Shown here: positions 61,104 to 64,000 of the stretch, one piece after another
Numbering within the stretch: the stretch's first letter is position 1
Layout of the letters: each line of letters starts with the position of its first letter
Source of the DNA: Pirellulaceae bacterium
GTDB taxonomy: Bacteria; Planctomycetota; Planctomycetia; Pirellulales; Pirellulaceae
Length of the DNA stretch: 64,000 nucleotides
Assembly: GCA_023382975.1 (NCBI GenBank)
Contig: JAHDXO010000010.1
Coordinates: forward strand, 109,690 to 173,689
Direction of reading: 5' to 3'
Program-made: the position numbers and the translations under genes
Notes under the pieces: generated by a model
The model's input: the letters and a program-made list of their open reading frames with translations, nothing else
Told to the model about the DNA's origin: nothing
The model's database searches: none

Positions 61104-63929
61104 ATGATGCGGGCGGTGGAGCAAGCTGATGCGACAGAGCCCGGCGACCGGACGTCGGGAATGCGCGAGGTTCGCTTCGAGTACTCACCGGACTTTCCTG
61201 GCATCCTGCAGCACTTGAACGCTACGCTGGCGATCACCACCTATCAAGCCGGAAAGCTCGTCTTGGTCGGTGCGGATGCCGACCGTCTGGTGTTCACCTT
61301 TCACGGTTTCGAGCAGGCGATGGGCGTGGCCGTGGCTGCCGACGCGTTAGCAGTCGGTTCGCGGCGGGCGATTCATCTGTTGCGGCCGGCGCACGATATT
61401 GCGGCGGGGATCCAGCCGGCCGGCACGCACGACGCCGTCTGGCTGACGCGGCAGACATTCCATACCGGAGCCATCCAGAGTCACGAAATGGAGTGGGGCC
61501 GCGACGGCTTGTGGATTGTCAACACGCTGTTTTCGACGCTGTGTACGTTACACGAGAACTACAACTTCGTGCCGCGCTGGCGTCCTCCGTTCATTTCCGT
61601 GCTGGAAGCCAACGACCGCTGCCACTTGAACGGCTTGGCGATGGACGACGGTCTGCCGCGGTTCGTCACCGCACACGGCCAATCGGACGAACCGGCCGGC
61701 TGGCGGACAAACAAGGCCAGCGGCGGCGTGGTGATCGACGTGACAAGTGGCGAGACCGTGGCCCGCAACCTGGCCATGCCCCATTCGCCGCGCATCGCGC
61801 ATGGCCGATTGTGGTTGCTGAACTCTGGCGCCGGGCAACTGATGACGGTCGATCCGGCCCGCGGGCGATGCGACGTGGTGGCGGACTTTCCCGGCTATGT
61901 CCGCGGCCTGGCCTTCCACGGCCAGTTTGCCTTCGTGGGCCTGTCAAAGATCCGCGAGCGGTCGGTGTTCGGCGGACTGCCGATCGAACGCGACCGAGCG
62001 AACTTGCGCTGCGGGCTGGCGGTGTTCGATCTGGCGACGGCCAAGACCGTGGCCGTGTTGCAGTTCCATTCGGGCGTGGACGAGATTTTTGCCGTCAGCG
62101 TCCTGCCCGGTTGCCGGCGTCCCTGCTTGGCCGGGCCCAACGACACCGACGAGGCGTGGAACGAGATCTGGCTCTTGCCACTCAGCGCGCGGACGCCCAG
62201 TCAACCGCTTCCCGCCGCGCCCGAAGCGCCGGCAGACGCTCCGGGGGCTCGAGCCGCCCAGTGTGTCGCGGCGGCTCAACGGTTGCATCAGCAAGGCCGT
62301 TTGCACGAAGCGCTGCAGGCTTATCGGCAAGCGTTGGAGATCGATCCGAACCGCGCCGCGGTGCATTGCAACCTGGGCAATCTCTGGCAGGAGCTGGACG
62401 ACCAGCATCAAGCGATCGGTTCCTACCGGCAAGCCCTGGAATTGGATCCGGAACTGGTCCCCGCGCGACAGAATCTGGGCTATCTGTTGTTCAACCACGG
62501 GCGCACCGAAGAGGCCGTAGCCGTGTACGAAGCTCTGCTCGAGCGAGACCCGTCGCCGATGAACCGGATGCTGGACGCCGGCGTGTTGCCGGTGGTGTAC
62601 CAGTCAGCGGCCGATGTGGACCGTTGGCGGCAGCGGTTGAGCGAGCGGCTGGACGGACTGCTCGCCGACGGGGCCGTGATTGACACCACTGCCACGTTGG
62701 CCCCGACCTCGTTCTTCCTGGCCTACCAGGGCCGCAACGACGCGGAGATCATGCGCCGCATCGGCCGCATCCACCGCGGGCCCGAGTTGGTTCCGCCCGC
62801 CGATGGCCCGCTGTGTCCTCGTTCCGACGGCCGGTTGCGCGTCGGTTTCCTGTCGGCCTATTTCCGCGACCACACGATCGGGCGGCTGAATCTGGGCCGC
62901 ATCCGGCACCTGGACCGGCGGCGGTTCGAGGTGACGGTGTTGTCGGCCACAGGCCGCCAGGACGCCGTAGCGGCTGACTTCCGCACGGCGGGCGACCGCT
63001 ACGTTCCGCTGGAACGGGAGGTGTCGGCCGCGCGACAGCGGATCGCCGACCAGGACTTGGACGTGCTGATCTTTGCCGACGTCGGCATGGACTCGCTGAC
63101 CTCGACCTTGGCCCGCTCGCGGATGGCGGCGGTGCAGTGCGTCACCTGGGGGCATCCCGACACGACCGGCAGCCCGCATATCGACTACTTTCTGTCCAGC
63201 GAGCTGTTGGAGTTGCCCGAAGCCGACGGGCACTACTCCGAGCGGCTGGTGCGGTTGCCGCGGCTGGCGACGCATTTTCCGCGACCGGCGTTAGTCGACG
63301 TCGCGCCGCCGCTGGACCGGTCGCAGCGGCAGGCCCTGGCCAGCGGCTTCGGCCTGGACCCGCAACGGCATCACTACCTGTGCCCGCAGACCCTGTTCAA
63401 GCTGCACCCGGATTTCGACGCCGTGCTGGCCGCGATTATCGAGGCCGATCCGCGGGCCGAAATCGTGTTGCTCGAAGGCCGCGTCCAGCATTGGACGGCG
63501 CTGCTGCGCGAACGTTTCCAGCGGACGCTGCCCGACGGCGATCGCCGCATCCGCTGGCTGCCGGCCCAGCCGCGCGACGCCTTTCTCCGGCTGCTGGCGG
63601 CGGCCGACGTGGTGCTCGACCCGCTGCACTTCGGCGGCGGGCACACCAGCTACGAGGCGCTCGCGCTGGCCGCCCCAGTAGTGACCCTGCCCGGCGAATT
63701 CCTGCGCGGCCGGATCACGCAGGCGCTGTACCGCGCGATCGAGTTGACCGACCTGATCACCGAGACGCCGGAAGCCTACGTCGAGACCGCCGGGCGACTG
63801 GCGGGCGACGAAAGTTTCCGCCGCAAGATCTGCACCCGCATCGCCGCCGCGGCCGGAGTCTTGTACGAGAATCCTGCCGAAGTGGACTGCCTAGCCGATT
63901 GGCTATGGTCGCTGACAACTGACAACTGA
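61104..63929 (+). CDS. DUF4915 - TPR - GT41 (O-GlcNAc transferase-like) fusion
   Basis: A 941-residue protein with three parts. About 18-365 matches the TIGR03032/DUF4915 propeller (FEYSPDFPGILQHLNATLAI, TFHGFEQAMGVAVAADALAV, HTGAIQSHEMEWGRDGLWIV). About 385-500 holds three TPRs (LHEALQAYRQALEIDPNRAA, HQAIGSYRQALELDPELVP). About 565-935 matches the SPINDLY/GT41 catalytic region (LRVGFLSAYFRDHTIGRLN, HPDTTGSPHIDYFLSSELLE, CPQTLFKLHPDFDAVLAA, GGGHTSYEALALAAPVVTLP). GT41 enzymes attach GlcNAc or fucose to Ser/Thr. The start at 61104 has AAAGG five bases upstream; an earlier TTG is possible. The stop lies in a heptamer tandem array. Confidence 0.88.
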   Translation: MMRAVEQADATEPGDRTSGMREVRFEYSPDFPGILQHLNATLAITTYQAGKLVLVGADADRLVFTFHGFEQAMGVAVAADALAVGSRRAIHLLRPAHDIAAGIQPAGTHDAVWLTRQTFHTGAIQSHEMEWGRDGLWIVNTLFSTLCTLHENYNFVPRWRPPFISVLEANDRCHLNGLAMDDGLPRFVTAHGQSDEPAGWRTNKASGGVVIDVTSGETVARNLAMPHSPRIAHGRLWLLNSGAGQLMTVDPARGRCDVVADFPGYVRGLAFHGQFAFVGLSKIRERSVFGGLPIERDRANLRCGLAVFDLATAKTVAVLQFHSGVDEIFAVSVLPGCRRPCLAGPNDTDEAWNEIWLLPLSARTPSQPLPAAPEAPADAPGARAAQCVAAAQRLHQQGRLHEALQAYRQALEIDPNRAAVHCNLGNLWQELDDQHQAIGSYRQALELDPELVPARQNLGYLLFNHGRTEEAVAVYEALLERDPSPMNRMLDAGVLPVVYQSAADVDRWRQRLSERLDGLLADGAVIDTTATLAPTSFFLAYQGRNDAEIMRRIGRIHRGPELVPPADGPLCPRSDGRLRVGFLSAYFRDHTIGRLNLGRIRHLDRRRFEVTVLSATGRQDAVAADFRTAGDRYVPLEREVSAARQRIADQDLDVLIFADVGMDSLTSTLARSRMAAVQCVTWGHPDTTGSPHIDYFLSSELLELPEADGHYSERLVRLPRLATHFPRPALVDVAPPLDRSQRQALASGFGLDPQRHHYLCPQTLFKLHPDFDAVLAAIIEADPRAEIVLLEGRVQHWTALLRERFQRTLPDGDRRIRWLPAQPRDAFLRLLAAADVVLDPLHFGGGHTSYEALALAAPVVTLPGEFLRGRITQALYRAIELTDLITETPEAYVETAGRLAGDESFRRKICTRIAAAAGVLYENPAEVDCLADWLWSLTTDN

Positions 63930-64000
63930 CGAATGACGAATGACGAATGACCAATGACCAATGACCAATGACCAATGACCAATGACCAATGACCAATGAC
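63913..64000. repeat. heptanucleotide tandem array (TGACxAA) at window edge
   Basis: Units TGACAAC (twice), TGACGAA (three times) and TGACCAA (at least seven times, with a partial eighth) run head to tail from 63913 to the last base, and so continue outside the window. The GT41 stop codon (63927-63929) is the TGA of the third unit. Confidence 0.95.

Noticed and set aside
63913..64000. Short repeats at the right edge as a CRISPR array
   Set aside because: Units are 7 bp head to tail with no spacers; this is a tandem satellite.

Overview
The window (about 61-63% G+C by eye, genes closely packed on both strands) looks like chromosome of a planctomycete, most likely a Pirellulales-type lineage. 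The evidence is the density of family types known to be abundant there: Tat-exported Gfo/Idh/MocA oxidoreductases (three copies), a DUF1080 protein, secreted parallel beta-helix proteins, kelch and LamG proteins, a Tat-exported TIM-barrel isomerase, 'TDAGL'-type leucine-rich repeats, a dihydropteroate-synthase-like protein linked to tetrahydromethanopterin, and an MJ0042 zinc-ribbon protein. Shine-Dalgarno sequences are recognisable before many genes, and GTG and TTG starts occur. No rRNA, CRISPR array, prophage or transposase gene was seen.

Layout. 1-4.6 kb: the 3' part of a PAS-PAS sigma-54 activator, then a tight pair encoding a TPR-AAA+ ATPase and a TPR membrane protein. 4.7-8.6 kb: an exported sialidase-like protein, a beta-helix protein and a DUF1080 protein. 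8.7-11.7 kb: purA-uppS-cdsA, translationally coupled. 11.8-18 kb: an exported TIM-barrel protein, a low-complexity acidic/RG protein, a CPBP protease, the pterin-synthase-like protein and pabB. 18-21.3 kb: a PhoPQ-activated (PqaA-like) hydrolase on the minus strand, then pnuC-nadR for nicotinamide riboside salvage. 21.4-29 kb: an exported oxidoreductase, an unknown Tat protein, a nucleoside-hydrolase-like protein, a clan GH-A hydrolase and a SEC-C protein. 29-32 kb: a membrane protein, asd and a DUF502 protein. 32.2-37.5 kb: an RHS/YD remnant interrupted by a tiny palindromic insertion, a second oxidoreductase and a 1172-residue beta-helix/LamG protein. 37.6-42.1 kb: an RNA m5C methyltransferase, an ACT protein, a zinc-ribbon membrane protein, a short GT2 and a ketosynthase-like protein lacking its catalytic Cys. 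42.3-48.2 kb: an exported esterase, a kelch/FnIII protein and a kelch-sodium symporter fusion. 48.4-51.5 kb: a minus-strand three-gene unit with ATGA overlaps (DUF4432, zinc protein, LRR lipoprotein) and a DGC zinc protein. 51.7-55.5 kb: a third oxidoreductase, a repeat cluster, two small exported proteins, tRNA-Leu(GAG) and rplU. 55.8-64 kb: kbl, a ThiF-like protein, aat, an HtrA protease, an NTF2-like membrane protein, and a DUF4915-TPR-GT41 fusion whose end lies in a heptamer tandem array running off the window.

Two themes stand out. The exported hydrolases, oxidoreductases, mutarotase-like and transporter genes fit degradation and uptake of complex glycans, possibly including acidic sugars. 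The second theme is small structured repeats between genes. Two nearly identical hairpin elements about 30 kb apart both sit between convergent genes. A different 64-bp palindrome has inserted into the RHS remnant with an apparent 3-bp target duplication. A 140-bp nested inverted repeat lies at 53.2 kb. No complete new multi-gene system is proven here; the strongest leads are the hairpin repeats, the Cys-less ketosynthase, and the mutarotase-transporter and DUF4915-GT41 fusions.
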